DNA of 64,000 nucleotides from Laburnicola sp. R22_1 (Eukaryota; Ascomycota; Dothideomycetes; Pleosporales; Didymosphaeriaceae): positions 2,418,001-2,482,000 of the forward strand of contig JACONQ010000014.1 of NCBI GenBank assembly GCA_014281115.1, written 5' to 3'. The stretch's first letter is position 1. Every line of letters begins with the position of its first letter. This document shows, one piece after another, positions 36,371 through 48,059 of the stretch. The position numbers and the translations under genes were made by a program. Under the pieces are notes generated by a model. The model had not been told where the DNA came from. It was given only the letters and a program-made list of their open reading frames with translations, and did not search any database.

Positions 36371-39300
36371 TTACATGTCCGGCAGATACCTTTTCTGCAG
36401 GACATCACCCGTTCTAGGCATAGTTTCAATAGCCTTCACCGTCAGCGGGCTAACCTGCTCCAAGACCTCACTCTTCCAGCTACCTAAATCTGGATCGAAC
36501 CCTATACCGTTGGCCTCATCACGCTGCACCCTAGCATGCACTGCCGCTAGTATCACCAGCGTCTTGTATCTCGGCAACACGCTAGTTCTGGAGATTTCGT
36601 AGTGCCTGAGTTCCATCCACTTGTACCCCGGCCGGTAGTGGCGAACATAGACAGGACTGAGCTGCGCCCAGCCGGGAAAATGCGGCATAAGGTACAATTC
36701 ACAGGCGGAGAAAGCGTCGAGGATACGGTTGTGTTTGGCAAGTGCTTGGATAAATTCGTTCCACGTGAGATTGTCGATAATGAAGCCATTCGAGAGGAGA
36801 TTACGAATCGTTCGTTGAGCTTGCTGAAGAGCCTGTGCGTCTTCTTGTTGAATCAGAGAGCGGATGTAAATGCGAGACGCTTTAAATAAAATCTGGCGAC
36901 GATTCATCGCAATGCGGGAAGATTCGAAGCTTTCCTTGATAGCAGGGTCGGTGATCGAATCGAATTCCGGGGTCGGGGTCCCAGAATGCATGACTTGACT
37001 GAACGTTTTGACAAGCCGGCTAGCTTCCTTACGAGCAAGCTCCCAGCACCTTGCAACCTCATCATACTCTTTTGCCTTCAAGTGGCTCTCCATCATAGCG
37101 GTGAGCAGTGCGATGGGGACCTCGTAGCTTTGTTGCTCGGGCCGCAGCTTGGAAGCAGCTTCAAACAATTGCTTGCATATGTCATATGCACCACGTGCAG
37201 TGTACAGCATGATGACAAGGGCAAAGTATCCTTGGGGTACGTTACTCATCTCCGGGGAGTCGATGTATCGGTAAAGGCCGGGTTCGTCATTTGCAATCTC
37301 GTGCCCATAGTCAGCTATAAGACTCCGCCGTAATTCTTCCTCTACTGCCTCTAGGGAAGCCCTTGGATTCTGATTGTCCTCCTGTCGTAGTTTCAGAAGG
37401 TCCTGCATTCCCGTAGTGAGCAATGATGCCTGGCGTAAGGTTTGAGTACGAGGCAGATTGCGCCGCTGCATCCTGCGATGGACTTGCCTCGCTCGCTCGT
37501 GCTGGTTTTCACGAATGAAGCCGTTCATGGCAAGAGCGTAGTGGAAGGGGTAGACCCGTATGTTGTTGGCAGGCATCGTAACTCTCAAAATCTTATACGC
37601 TGCATTTGTTTGTTTTGCTTCCACCATGGCGCGCATCAGACCCCCGTACGTCCATGAGTCGAGGGGAATTCTGTGTTGTATCATCTGCTTATAGACGCGC
37701 CGACAGTCCGTCAAAAATCCTTGCATGCCGTAGTGGGTAATGAGCAAATTCCACGTGTGGGTGATAGATTGGTTGCCAAATGTGCCAGCGCGCCAACTCT
37801 GAAGCATGCCTTGAGCAATCGCCTCAGCACCTTCCGAGTCGCCAGCATTGAGAAATGCTTGGACATATCCTGATCTCGCTCGACGATCAGTTTCGACGGG
37901 TACATTGAGTTGTTTTGCCCTGGAGAAGAGCGCTTCGAAAGCCTCCACATCGCCCCTAGCTGCGCATAGGTCGAGCATAGGTCCAAACGTACGGATATTG
38001 GGATTCATCCCAGACTCCAGAAAGCTGTTGAAGCATCCCAGAGCGCCGTCCAGATCATCTGCACGAGTAAACGCGAGCAGTAGAGTATTCCAACACGCCG
38101 TGTCAGGCACAAGGTGAAATTCGTCGGTGATGCGTTTGAATTGTTGCATTGCGCCCGGCACGTCGATGCGCCTTGCGCGAGCATAGACCAGGGATATGAG
38201 AATGCGCAGGTTCACGGAATGCCCGAACTCTGTCTGCAAGATTTGGAAAAACTCGTTCACGCGGTCGACCAAGCCACCTTGGGCGTAAAAGCGTATGAGA
38301 AACTGCAATGTTCCAACATCGAAAGCGTGCCTTGGGTGAAATGAACGCAAATCGTCAACCATGGCGTCAACACGCTCGAAACTGGAGAATCGGCCATGCT
38401 GCTTGATGAGTCTGGTGATTACCCGGCGCGACGGTGGAATTTTGCTATAGCCATCAAGGAATTCTTGACGCTGCCAAGTATACAATTCGAGGAAGATCTT
38501 GCTGCGATTCGTATATTCCTGATACCGTGGCGTATCCAGCATGGTCGGGATGGCATACTCGTAGAGGGCCGTAGTCGGAAGCTCTAGGGCGCGGAGGTCA
38601 TAGTAGAGTTTGGAGAAAAAGTTGAAGATGGAGTCTTCGTCGGGCTCAGGGGCATCTATAACCTGGGACATCACACTGGGCACGTATCCATTCAAGAAAA
38701 GCACCAGAGCTCTTTTGTTCTCTTCGGTAGAGTTGAGTTCATGTCGAAACTGGCGGACATGCTCGAGGAAAGATTGCAAGTGCTCCACTGGCTCTAGCAC
38801 GTGCTGAGCCTGGCCAAAGATGGGTCCCCAGTTCTTGCGATACACTTCGCCATAGCCATACCACGTGTCGACCGCAAAGCTAGCACGATCTGCATGTTGC
38901 AGGAATATCTTGAAGACGCGGAAGCTGAGATCCCATTGATAATCTTGGATGGTGCGTTTCAATACGGCATCGATGCCAATGCGAGTCGGGTCGAAGCGTT
39001 GGGCAGCCTCTTCCAGGAGCTGAATTGCAGGCCCTACCATTTTGAGAGCCACATAAGCAGTGATAGCAACTCGATATGACGATGACCGGCGTTTGTCCGG
39101 CGGAGTGGCGCCAAAAATTTGTAGGACGCGGTTCGCTACGCGTGTCAGGTCTGGTATTTCAAGATACTCGAGCAAGTCGCAATGCAGACGGGCGGTCCGA
39201 TTGTGGTCGAGCGTCGCAGAGTACAGGTGCCACGCCAGCTCTTGCTTCCCAGGCTCGTTCGACCAAAGGATCTTCTGTAGCGCGTCGTCGGCAGTAGTCT

Positions 39301-39742
39301 TAAGAAGCAGCTCGCTCATCTCCTCTCTCGCCTTTACAGCCTCCAAATCCTCCACATCCTCTGTTTTTGCTGGTTGCCAGCGGGAAGTGGAATATTGCCG
39401 CACACCAGAGCTCAGCATGAGCTTTCGTCTCGTGTCGGCCGCATCGACGCCATAGGCTGACAGGCGTCGGATGAACGCAAGGGTCTTTTCGGGGTACAGA
39501 AAGTCGAGGAGCGGTCCATCGTGGCATCTGGCAGTCGTCTTGCTTCGCCCACAGTCGTCGGGGTCATCGGTGGCGTGATCGGAGGCCGGAGACGACGCCC
39601 ACGAAGCCGGCGGTGGCAGGTCGCTCGCAGCGTGATGCCAGAAAGAGGAGTGCAGCATGCGCCGGCTCCGGATGCAGGGCTTGGGGGCTCTGAGGAGCTT
39701 TCGTCCGCCGGATTCGAGGCATGTCGAGGCTCGCTCGAGCAT
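36371..39742 (-). CDS. Large mitochondrial pentatricopeptide-repeat protein
   Basis: Single-exon 1123-residue protein. The N-terminus has many Arg, Ser and few acids (LLRAPKPCIRSRRMLHSSFW), a likely mitochondrial presequence. The body is alpha-helical repeats. The clearest PPR units lie between about residues 490 and 760, for example LVYARARRIDVPGAMQQF, CWNTLLLAFTRADDLDGAL and TWNLLITHYGMQGFLTDC, each with the helix-turn-helix spacing of about 35 residues. Further helical repeats extend to about 1040. Family proteins bind organellar RNA; among fungal members the size and layout recall Neurospora CYA-5/yeast Pet309, which act on COX1 mRNA, but I cannot confirm orthology. The ATG at 39742 is used; the preceding codon is GTG. 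Confidence 0.88.
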   Translation of the reverse strand: MLERASTCLESGGRKLLRAPKPCIRSRRMLHSSFWHHAASDLPPPASWASSPASDHATDDPDDCGRSKTTARCHDGPLLDFLYPEKTLAFIRRLSAYGVDAADTRRKLMLSSGVRQYSTSRWQPAKTEDVEDLEAVKAREEMSELLLKTTADDALQKILWSNEPGKQELAWHLYSATLDHNRTARLHCDLLEYLEIPDLTRVANRVLQIFGATPPDKRRSSSYRVAITAYVALKMVGPAIQLLEEAAQRFDPTRIGIDAVLKRTIQDYQWDLSFRVFKIFLQHADRASFAVDTWYGYGEVYRKNWGPIFGQAQHVLEPVEHLQSFLEHVRQFRHELNSTEENKRALVLFLNGYVPSVMSQVIDAPEPDEDSIFNFFSKLYYDLRALELPTTALYEYAIPTMLDTPRYQEYTNRSKIFLELYTWQRQEFLDGYSKIPPSRRVITRLIKQHGRFSSFERVDAMVDDLRSFHPRHAFDVGTLQFLIRFYAQGGLVDRVNEFFQILQTEFGHSVNLRILISLVYARARRIDVPGAMQQFKRITDEFHLVPDTACWNTLLLAFTRADDLDGALGCFNSFLESGMNPNIRTFGPMLDLCAARGDVEAFEALFSRAKQLNVPVETDRRARSGYVQAFLNAGDSEGAEAIAQGMLQSWRAGTFGNQSITHTWNLLITHYGMQGFLTDCRRVYKQMIQHRIPLDSWTYGGLMRAMVEAKQTNAAYKILRVTMPANNIRVYPFHYALAMNGFIRENQHERARQVHRRMQRRNLPRTQTLRQASLLTTGMQDLLKLRQEDNQNPRASLEAVEEELRRSLIADYGHEIANDEPGLYRYIDSPEMSNVPQGYFALVIMLYTARGAYDICKQLFEAASKLRPEQQSYEVPIALLTAMMESHLKAKEYDEVARCWELARKEASRLVKTFSQVMHSGTPTPEFDSITDPAIKESFESSRIAMNRRQILFKASRIYIRSLIQQEDAQALQQAQRTIRNLLSNGFIIDNLTWNEFIQALAKHNRILDAFSACELYLMPHFPGWAQLSPVYVRHYRPGYKWMELRHYEISRTSVLPRYKTLVILAAVHARVQRDEANGIGFDPDLGSWKSEVLEQVSPLTVKAIETMPRTGDVLQKRYLPDM

Positions 39743-40162
39743 CACCCGCCGCGTCAGGAGCGCAGCAGATGACGCCGCTGATTACCGGGTATTGAGACGA
39801 TGGCTAGTCGGTGCGACTGCTGGTGGATGGGACGGCGGCGGAGAGCTCAGAGCAAAAGACTGGCGCTCACAGCTTCGCATGCCTCCTGGAGCGGGGCGGC
39901 GGAGGACGGGGCGCGATTGGAAAGCCAGAAACTCCAGAAATGCGCAGCACAAGGAAGGAAAGTATTATACAGACACAAAGAACGGGCCAAGGAGAGGACG
40001 TGTGAGAGATGGGGCGGCGACGGCGGCGACTCGTCTCTCACTTTTTCGCGAGCCGGATCGCGAGATGCACCAATGGGGCTAGTCATGTCCATCGCACCTG
40101 CCGGGGACACACGACCCCTCCGCATCCCACCCACTGCCTAACAACCCGCGCAGCCACCGCCC
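39743..40162. promoter_or_regulatory. Divergent intergenic region, PPR gene and SRP68
   Basis: 420 bp between start codons pointing away from each other. GC-rich, with purine-rich 40000-40030. No TATA box was noticed. Overlapping short frames are noise. Confidence 0.5.
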
Positions 40163-42134
40163 ATGGACATCACCAAGTTCGTAGCCGACTACCGCGAGGC
40201 TGCCTTCCTCGTGGGCGACTACGGCACATATCGCACGCAGCTCTCTCGGCGGCTGCGCATAGTGCGGAAGAAGCTCGGCCGCGCAACCGCCAAAAATGCA
40301 AAATATGCGGCGAAGGCGCCTGTGACGGCAGAGGAGGTGGGCCGGGACGTCGAGTAGGAGAGCCCAGCGCATGCGAAGCTCCAGGTGCTGACACCGCCAG
40401 GTTTCTCCACCTGCTGCTGCTCACCTCCGAGCGGGCGTGGGCCCACGCCATGGCCATGAAGTCCCACCACTCCGAGGACAATGCAGACCAGATGATTTCT
40501 GGGTCCACACGGCAGCACATAATATCACGATTACACAAGGCCGTAAAGAACGCAGAGGACGTGGTGGGCCTGCTTTCTGACCGGGCGGCGAGCGGAGCAT
40601 CAGACACAGACATACTGGAAGCGAGGGCTTACGCATATGCGCTGGCAGGAACAGAGGAGTTTGAAAAACAAGCGGAGGGAACCAAGTCGCACGACTCGTC
40701 AACAAAGCGGTGGGTTCCGTGTCTGGTCAACTACTCTGCCGCTCGCGTCATCTACAGCTCCTTGCTCAAGGCAACGAAAAGGGACTTGTTCAAAGAGGTG
40801 CTTGCAGGGACGACGGACCCAAGCATACGATACGCCGCGTATCAGCATCGGATACCGCGGACGGTGGGTGTGCCTGCGGTAGCCAAGAAGTTCTTTCCCA
40901 CAGATGAGACAGAACTGCTCCAAGCAGTGGAGAAGCTCGACCCTGCAGCATTGCAAGAGGAGGAGGCAACAGCTTCAGGTGAGCCATTGGGCTATCAAAA
41001 AATTTGCATGTATTAACAATTGCCGCAGGGTCCAAGATCACATGGCGGGGGCGAACGGCAAACATAGTCGATGCTGCCATTGGACAAGCACTCGTTTCGG
41101 TTGATGCTGCCACAGCGAAGCTGGCGGAGATACATCCGGCGTCTACCTCATCCAAAGACAGAGCCAACGCCTACGATGACGTCCTCATTTCGAGTCAAGA
41201 TGCTGCTGACGCAACACGAAGAGCGATTGAGGAACTGGAGAAGGAGGGCGTAGACGAAGGGGACTCAAGGATGCAGGATCTCCGTGTCACAAGTCTTTCG
41301 GTAAACTACGATCTTATCGCCTGGCGTGTCGGTCGTTACAGGGTGCTGATAGGCCCGGACGATGGCCTTACGTTCCCTGCCAACCCTCCACAGAAACCAA
41401 AGCGGGCGCGCAAAGACGGGAAAGAATGGGTAGAGCGGGACGAACCAACTGGTCGGAAGTTGGCCAGGCTGCGAGAACGAGTTGCATTATATGATGCAAT
41501 CCTACAAAGTATCGACTCGATCAAGGAGTTGAAAGGTGCCACACGCGATGCTAGCTTTGTCGCTGAACTGGACGGCCAACGAGCGTACTACCAAGGGTTG
41601 AAGTGTCTGAACCTCTCACATTCGCACGCATTCCTCTCGGCCCCGAGACAGGCGCTTGCGCTCTGCAACCGCGCCTTATCGCTGGCTTCGCAATCTGTCA
41701 GCTCGCCGAGACCTACCGCATCATCGTCAGACGCACTGAAATTAGTTGTCTCCGAGAAGCAGGCGCAAACGCTGAAGCAGAACCTGGAAAATCTTACTTT
41801 GCACTACCGTGGCCTGGTAGCCTTGTCCCAGTTGTTATCCAATTCGGAAACCGCTTCAAAGGCACAGCTCACCAACGCTGCTCCAGTCGTGGAGAGACTG
41901 AACGAGTACCCGACCTCTGGAACTGCCGATCTCAAGAACCTGGTTACGTGGCCGCCAAAGCTGAAGCCCGTGCCTGTGAAACCACTGTTTCTGGATGTGG
42001 CATGGAACTATATCGAGTACCCTGGGCAGAAGAAGGAGGTCCCAGATAAAGGCGCGGAGAAGCCGCAGGCGGAAGAGGAGAAGGTGGAGGATGTGAAACC
42101 AGCTAAGAAAGGCTGGTTTTCATTTGGGAGGTAA
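40163..42134 (+). CDS. SRP68: Signal recognition particle subunit SRP68
   Basis: Component of the eukaryotic SRP S-domain; binds SRP RNA with SRP72 and is needed for ER targeting. Three exons (40163-40353, 40401-40978, 41029-42134) with introns of 47 and 50 bp give 624 residues, the usual length. The N-terminal RNA-binding region shows GDYGTYRTQLSRRLRIVRKKL, followed by LLLTSERAWAHAMAMKS. The middle has RWVPCLVNYSAARVIYSSL. The C-terminal part carries helical repeats and ends in a SRP72-contact-like region with LFLDVAWNYIEYP, followed by a Lys/Glu-rich tail (KKGWFSFGR). The start ATG opens directly onto the conserved N-terminus. Confidence 0.93.
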
Positions 42135-42881
42135 TGTGAGAACATGTAGCTCATCTAGACGCTATGTGGAAGGCCACGGTCAACCTGTAGTGGCTGTGTA
42201 GTGTTCAGCCGAAAATACCAATGTTCAAGGGACGAGTTGCAGCATCAAACGCCCCAACTTCCCATGAATTCGTGCAACCACGCCCTCTCAGCGTGCTATA
42301 TTCCCACGCGCAACATTCGCAGATTACAGTCCAGAGGCTGGTCATTGGAGAAGGCGCACGGGCACCCAGCGGAATGCTCATTGTGGGGTTAGCGCGTCGA
42401 TTTGTTTGCGGCATACATACCCCTGAGCGTCATCTATCAGAATCCACATAGATAAGCACCGAGGTTCTGGGTGTGTACGCGCCCTCGGGAATCGAATTGG
42501 GGCACTGTCTCACGGCGAGGACGAACAGCCGTTGGTGGCTAGAACGGGCGTTCAGCCAGTGGTTCTGTTTCAATGGCCGTGGTGGCAGTTCGCGGCTACG
42601 GAAGCTTGCACCGATTCGTTTGTAGTGGGTTGACGGGGATCGCGGTCGCGACGATCTCTGCACGACAGACGCAAAACGGGCAGGCTGAAAGGAGACTGAA
42701 GGCGGCTGAGGGTCTTGTGAAGTCATGCAGGTCACCAAATTAGCTCTAATTACGGTCGGTGGGTACGATCAGTGGGTGGTCGATGGTACTATGGGCACCC
42801 CTAGCATACGGGCTTTGACCCCTTAAGCTTATCCCGCGTGCAACTGCAACGAAGAAATGTACACAGTCCCTCACGTCTGCT
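42135..42881. other. Intergenic, SRP68 3' flank and GATA-factor upstream region
   Basis: No supported gene. The right end is the presumed promoter of the GATA factor. No clear regulatory motif was identified. Confidence 0.45.
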
Positions 42882-43418
42882 TTGCCGCTTCTTCCACGCT
42901 CCTTTGAACTGTTCGCTTCGACAGTTGTCGCCCTTTACACATACACTCACTTAATACCAGTCACTCATTCTCTGCTTGTCCGCGTTTTCCGTGTTCCTTT
43001 GGTGTCTCCAGTTCAGGCGCCTTCGCACTCGCCCGTCGCCGATTTCCAGCACGTTCGCACGCCTACGAGAGACGCGCTGCGTTTCTCCGTCGACTACATT
43101 ACGGCTTCCGCACTGGCTACGGCGATTCTCCCACGGCCACAGGCCAGCGACGCGTTCCGCCGACCGTCGACGCTGCAGGTGTTCGACCTGCCCGCGCTCA
43201 AAACGGCGCCCACACTCGACGAAAAGCCCTCTCTGCCGTCGATCGGCCATGAGATCTCACGACCGTCGTCGACGTCCACGGCCGCTTCCTTCACGTATCA
43301 ACGTCACGGCAGCCATGCTTCGGTCCAGCTGCCCGCCCTGGCTACCCTCGCGTCGGTAGCAGCACCCGGCCCGGCCGCCGCGAAGGCCAGTAATGAGAAT
43401 AATGATAATGCGAGCGGC
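42882..43418 (+). other. Open frame without ATG, in phase with the GATA-factor exon
   Basis: This stretch is open in the same frame as the first ATG (43419) of the GATA factor and has no in-frame ATG, yet from about 43175 it reads like real protein: VFDLPALKTAPTLDEKPSLP, then SVQLPALATLASVAAP. Such Leu-Pro-Ala rich lead-ins precede the zinc finger in AreB-type factors. It is either translated from a non-AUG codon or reached from an upstream exon that I could not place. Confidence 0.5.
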
Positions 43419-44641
43419 ATGACGCCCCCCAAGAGGGGGTTGTCGCCCCCAAGGTGCGTGCAGCGGCAGAGTCGAGTCGTCGAAGACAGCGTGCTGGTAG
43501 CGGTCCCTGGGCTGCCCGCCAGTAGCGCTTGCCCTCCCTGGCCTTATCGTGTCTTGGCACCTGCCCGCTCGCAGTTTTCGACATCTCGCTGACGGCCGCA
43601 GCAGACCCTCCAATGGCCACAGCATGACCTACGCAACCGCCGCGCCCGCTACTGCTGGCGGAGGATCGTCGTCGAACTCTCCGGTAAGCTCTCTCTCTGC
43701 GTGTGCCAGGTGCGGCGGGCTCCACGTGGCTCGCCAAACCGCTGCTCTTATCCTTATCGCGCACTCTCCAATCGATATCGATAGCACTCGACTGACCTGC
43801 GCAGCCCGTCTGCCAGAACTGCACCACCAGCACCACGCCGCTCTGGCGCCGCGATGAGTCCGGCTCCGTGCTCTGCAACGCCTGCGGCCTCTTCCTGAAG
43901 CTGCACAGCCGCCCGCGGCCCATCTCCCTCAAGACCGATGTCATCAAGAGCCGCAACCGCGTCAAGACGGGCGCGCCGGGCGCTCGCAAGAAGGTACGGC
44001 GCTGGCTGCGCCTGACGCGCACCCATGCTGATCACGTCCAGACCGGCGAAATGAACAGCCTGCCCGCTGCTCATCCCGACACCGACGGCTTCCAGAGTCT
44101 CGCCCAGCATCGTCGCGCATCTGGCAAGATCTCCTCTGGCCTGTCCGACCGCTCGCAGTCGCCCATCTCGCGCACGGGCACGCCTGGCTTTCCGCATCCG
44201 TCCAATATCGCTCCCCAGCACATGTTCGATGGCGCTCTCCACGGCGAATCCTTCCACTCACCCTCGATGCCCAACTTTGGGTTCCGGCAACCCTCCCCCA
44301 GCGCATTGTCCTCGCTCAACGGCTCTCACCTCGAACCCCCGCTCCCGTACGACACGTTGTCTGCACAGAACACGGCGCTAAAGACGCGTGTATCCGAGCT
44401 CGAAGTCATCAACGACCTGTTCCGAGGACGCGTCGGCGAGCTGGAGACGAGCGAGCAGGCAGCACGGGGAAGGGAATCGCAGCTAAGAACCGAACTCGAG
44501 GAAGTCAAGCAACGGGAGGCGGATCTCAAGCGACGGCTGGAGGAGCTCGAGGCAGAGGGCCCCCAGCACAAAAGGATGCGGCTCAGCGACCTCGTCGACG
44601 AAAGCCGCGCTGGCTCGCCCATTAGCTCCATGACGGAGTGA
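43419..44641 (+). CDS. areB: GATA zinc-finger transcription factor, AreB/ASD-4/NreB type
   Basis: Negative-acting nitrogen-regulation GATA factors of this type (Dal80/Gzf3 in yeast) combine one GATA finger with a C-terminal leucine zipper. Exons 43419-43453, 43602-43683 and 43805-44641. The finger is C-x2-C-x17-C-x2-C ([18 protein letters not shown] then [18 protein letters not shown]), followed by the basic KSRNRVKTG. The C-terminal ~90 residues form a coiled coil ([40 protein letters not shown]). The second exon's acceptor is a tandem CAGCAG, so Ser-Arg or Arg alone may be produced. A 48-bp in-frame segment (43994-44041) with GT...CTGATC...CAG ends looks like a further, possibly optional, intron. 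The true N-terminus is unresolved (see the open frame just upstream); coordinates start at the first in-frame ATG. Confidence 0.85.
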
Positions 44642-45962
44642 CATTCGTCATCTGCGGGTTGGGGGTTTGGGTGGGGGCGCCTTTTTCCTTGTTTTTAACG
44701 ATATGTCATGCACGCTTAGTCAGGGGTTATTGCCGGTTTTTTTTTTCTTTTCTCTGGCCAAGGCAAGGGCTAGGCTACCACGCTTCCTTTCCTTTTCTTT
44801 TTTTTTTCAGAAGGTTTTTCTCCCGATGCTGCAGTGGACGGACTGGACAGAGAGAGAAGCTTGCCTCACTCACCTACTCTACTCCCTGGGAACTTTTTTT
44901 TTCTTTGACGCGAGGTCTGTCCGTTTATGCATGCGCAAAAAAAGGGTCGTACTACTATGGGAGGGGGGGCGTGATGAACCCCCTAACCTACTTAATGTCT
45001 CAATATCAAATAGAACTTGGCCGCTGTGTGGTTTGCGGTTGGGTGTAGTCTATTTTTTTTTCGTCTGGTGTGTTTGTCTTTGGCTTTGTCTTTGGTGGAC
45101 TTGGGGTGGGGAGGCTTGCTGGAGATTGGCTGGTTGAGCATGGGTGGGATGGCATGGCATGGCATGGACTGCTCCCGGGGGTTTTTTTTTTGGTAGGCAT
45201 GTGGTGATGGGTTTGGGTTGGAATGGTTGGAATGGTTGGAATGGGATGGGTTGATGGATAGATAAATGGATTAATTGAATGCATGGTGGGGTGGATGGAT
45301 GGATGGATAGAGGTTGCTAATATGCGTTGCATTGTGTGCTGTGTGTGTGCTATGTGCTATGTGCTGTGTGCTATGTGATATGTGCTATGTGCTGTGTGAT
45401 ATATGTGTATGCTATATACTATATAGTAGATTATAGTAATATATTTCTAGTATTTTATTATAACTAAGTAAAAGTCTACTAGTCTTTAAACTAGCTACTA
45501 AATAGTAAAAGATAATATATATATAATATTAGCTAGTTATAAAAAAATAGAACTATAAATAAAACTCTCTTACACATAACACACACACTCTCTCTCTATC
45601 TAGGATTACTAACTGAAAACAATTCGCTTCCTATTCGATCTGGTTATGAGCCGAAACCATAATCCAGTTAGAGAGGGTGGCATGCAATGCATAAATCTTA
45701 GAATAGCCCCGACGAAGCCTCGAGACCATACGGTTAGTACTGCCCCGAACTATCGCTTTTTTAGCCTCAAAGGCAACTGCAACATGATGAATTCGGAATC
45801 AACAATGGATTTGCCTTTCGGAACCCCAGTCTAGCCCACAACGGTCGCGGGCAACTGCGTGCGAAACAGTGGCCATAATGGCCGAGCGAGTCAATCAAAG
45901 TCTTGCACAGGATGATCGGTTGAGATGCGCGGCAACTGGTAGGGTCCGATACTAAGGCAGAC
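44642..45962. other. Intergenic, T-runs and tandem repeats
   Basis: The areB 3' flank contains repeated T-runs (44730-45070, 45180-45191). GGTTGGAAT occurs three times near 45216-45242 and GATG(GATG)n near 45290-45308. From 45430 the DNA is A/T-rich with many TA steps. No gene seen. Confidence 0.5.
45330..45415. repeat. Imperfect tandem repeat, TGTGCTA unit
   Basis: About ten imperfect 7-8 bp units alternating TGTGCTA, TGTGCTG and TGTGATA. Confidence 0.75.
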
Positions 45963-48059
45963 TCAGTTCACTTCACCGAAAACATACTTCCGAACAGCCT
46001 ACAATCACATCAGCGGAGAAGTAGGTACGCCGAGACTCAGTCCTCACCGCACGAAGGATGTCTGGATGTTGCTGCATGCGATCATAGACCCCTCGATACT
46101 GATCGATGGTTTCGTTCACGACCCGAGCCTTGGTCGCTTGTCCATTACATATGGCCATCATCTTCAGCTCCATCTACGCCTGTCATTAGCAGCCCGTGGT
46201 GGAGATTGACAAAGGACGTTGACTTGCCTCCTTGCGTAAAAAAGGCTTCGTCAAAGTAGTCTCGAAACCCATATTCTCGTGGCCTTCCACCAAAGCGACC
46301 CCTAGCGTCGTGGGGATGAATTCCCGAACACCTGTTACAGCGCCACCGCGACCAGGACGGCTATTCCTGCCGCCACGACGACGACGGGCTACTGTTGTTC
46401 TACCTCTACCATCATTTCCGACTCTCGCTTGGGCTGGCATCTCTTCGGACTCTTCTTCGCCATTTCCATGCCGCGCCTGGCTTGGCTGGGCTCTGGCTTC
46501 GACATATTGTCGTTCTGTAATGATGACAATATGGTCGGCGATTGTGTCATCGGTACCGATACCATTCGCATTCATTAGTGCCAGCAGGTCCGGTTCAGTT
46601 AGATATCCAGGTGGTGACGTCTTCCCCTCACTGAGAATAGCTTCGGTCGGCTCGAAGACCTCGCCTTCGCTGAACTGGGGAAGTTCTTGGTTGCCCCACC
46701 GATCGTAAACATAGACATCGAGATAGTTGCGCTCTAATATTACAAGACCAGATGCATGGAATGTTTCCGGTCCATAGAGAATACTAACATCGGTCTTTAA
46801 CCCCTGGGCGTCTTTGCTGCAGCATGCTAGAAACCGCCGGACGACGAACTCATGGACACGCTGCTCTTCATAGGAGAGCGTAGTTGGGTTGACGAAATTG
46901 ACAGGGTGGATAGGCGGATGGGCCTTATCATTACTACGTCCGTTACGGGGCCACGAAAAGCCTCCATTGACCAGCGCTGTTGCATAATTAGCCCAGCCGC
47001 CGCCCTGCGTCTGCTTCTGGACAAGGCCGCGAAGGTCCATACCCTGATCAAACTGATCTGTTTCAGTTCGAGGATAGCTAATCCAACCTTTTTGATATAG
47101 CTTTTCTGCAAGCTGCAGAACCTTTTGGCTATTTATTCCTAAGAATCTGCTACCGCACTCTTGAAGCTCTAGAGTAGTTAACGGTAAGGGCTTCCACTTG
47201 CTTGTTGGCTTGGTTTGGACCTTTTGGACCTGCGCATTCTGCGAAGCGAGACACCACTCATAGAGAACAACAGCTGTCATTCTGTCAAAGAGGTGTTTAC
47301 GCGCCCAACTAAAGTCCACCCTTGTTCCAGCTTTTCGATACATCAGTTTGATGCCCCAGAATGGTTCCGGTATAAAATACCCGAACGCGCAAGTAGCGCT
47401 CGACGATGAAGCCAAGCGTGGGAAACTGACAGCTCCCGTAGCTGATCAAGCGAGAGGCTTCTGACAGATTTCCTCGCTGGAGTACAGGACGAAGACTCAG
47501 AGTGAGGTGCCGGGTGAAGCTTGCGCCCACACGAAGATCGAGCTCGATACGCGACGCCACTGCGTCGGCTTGCGCTTCGTCGAGAGTGGCGGGATGCTGC
47601 GCGGCGTGAATGATATGCGATCTTTCGATGTTGGAGAAATGCGCTCTTACTGTGCCGCCAGCGCGACCCAGAGCCTGGTTGCTTTGTGCGGCCACCGACC
47701 GAATCTCGGTGCCTATATGCTCACCTTCGCGGTCGCAGTCGGTCCAGATATAGAGCACGTCGGCCCGGTGAGCGTGTCGCTTGATGTTGTCCGCGATAGG
47801 CTTTCTGTCGCTACCGACAAAAACGTCGATGCGAGCGTCAAAAAGCGCAGATGGGTCGCTTGAAGTCCAGCTCTTGTATCGGGGCTCAAACTCGTGGCTG
47901 AGGAGGTGGCCCAGCACAGAGGTCATCGTCACACTGCAGTGACCCCATTGCGGAAACATGTAGTCGAATTCGTAGTTCTTCACATACGGATTGCCTGGCA
48001 TGTTATGCTGCACGTCCATTAGCTCGACGGGCGGATTGCGCGCGTCTGTGCTCACGGTA

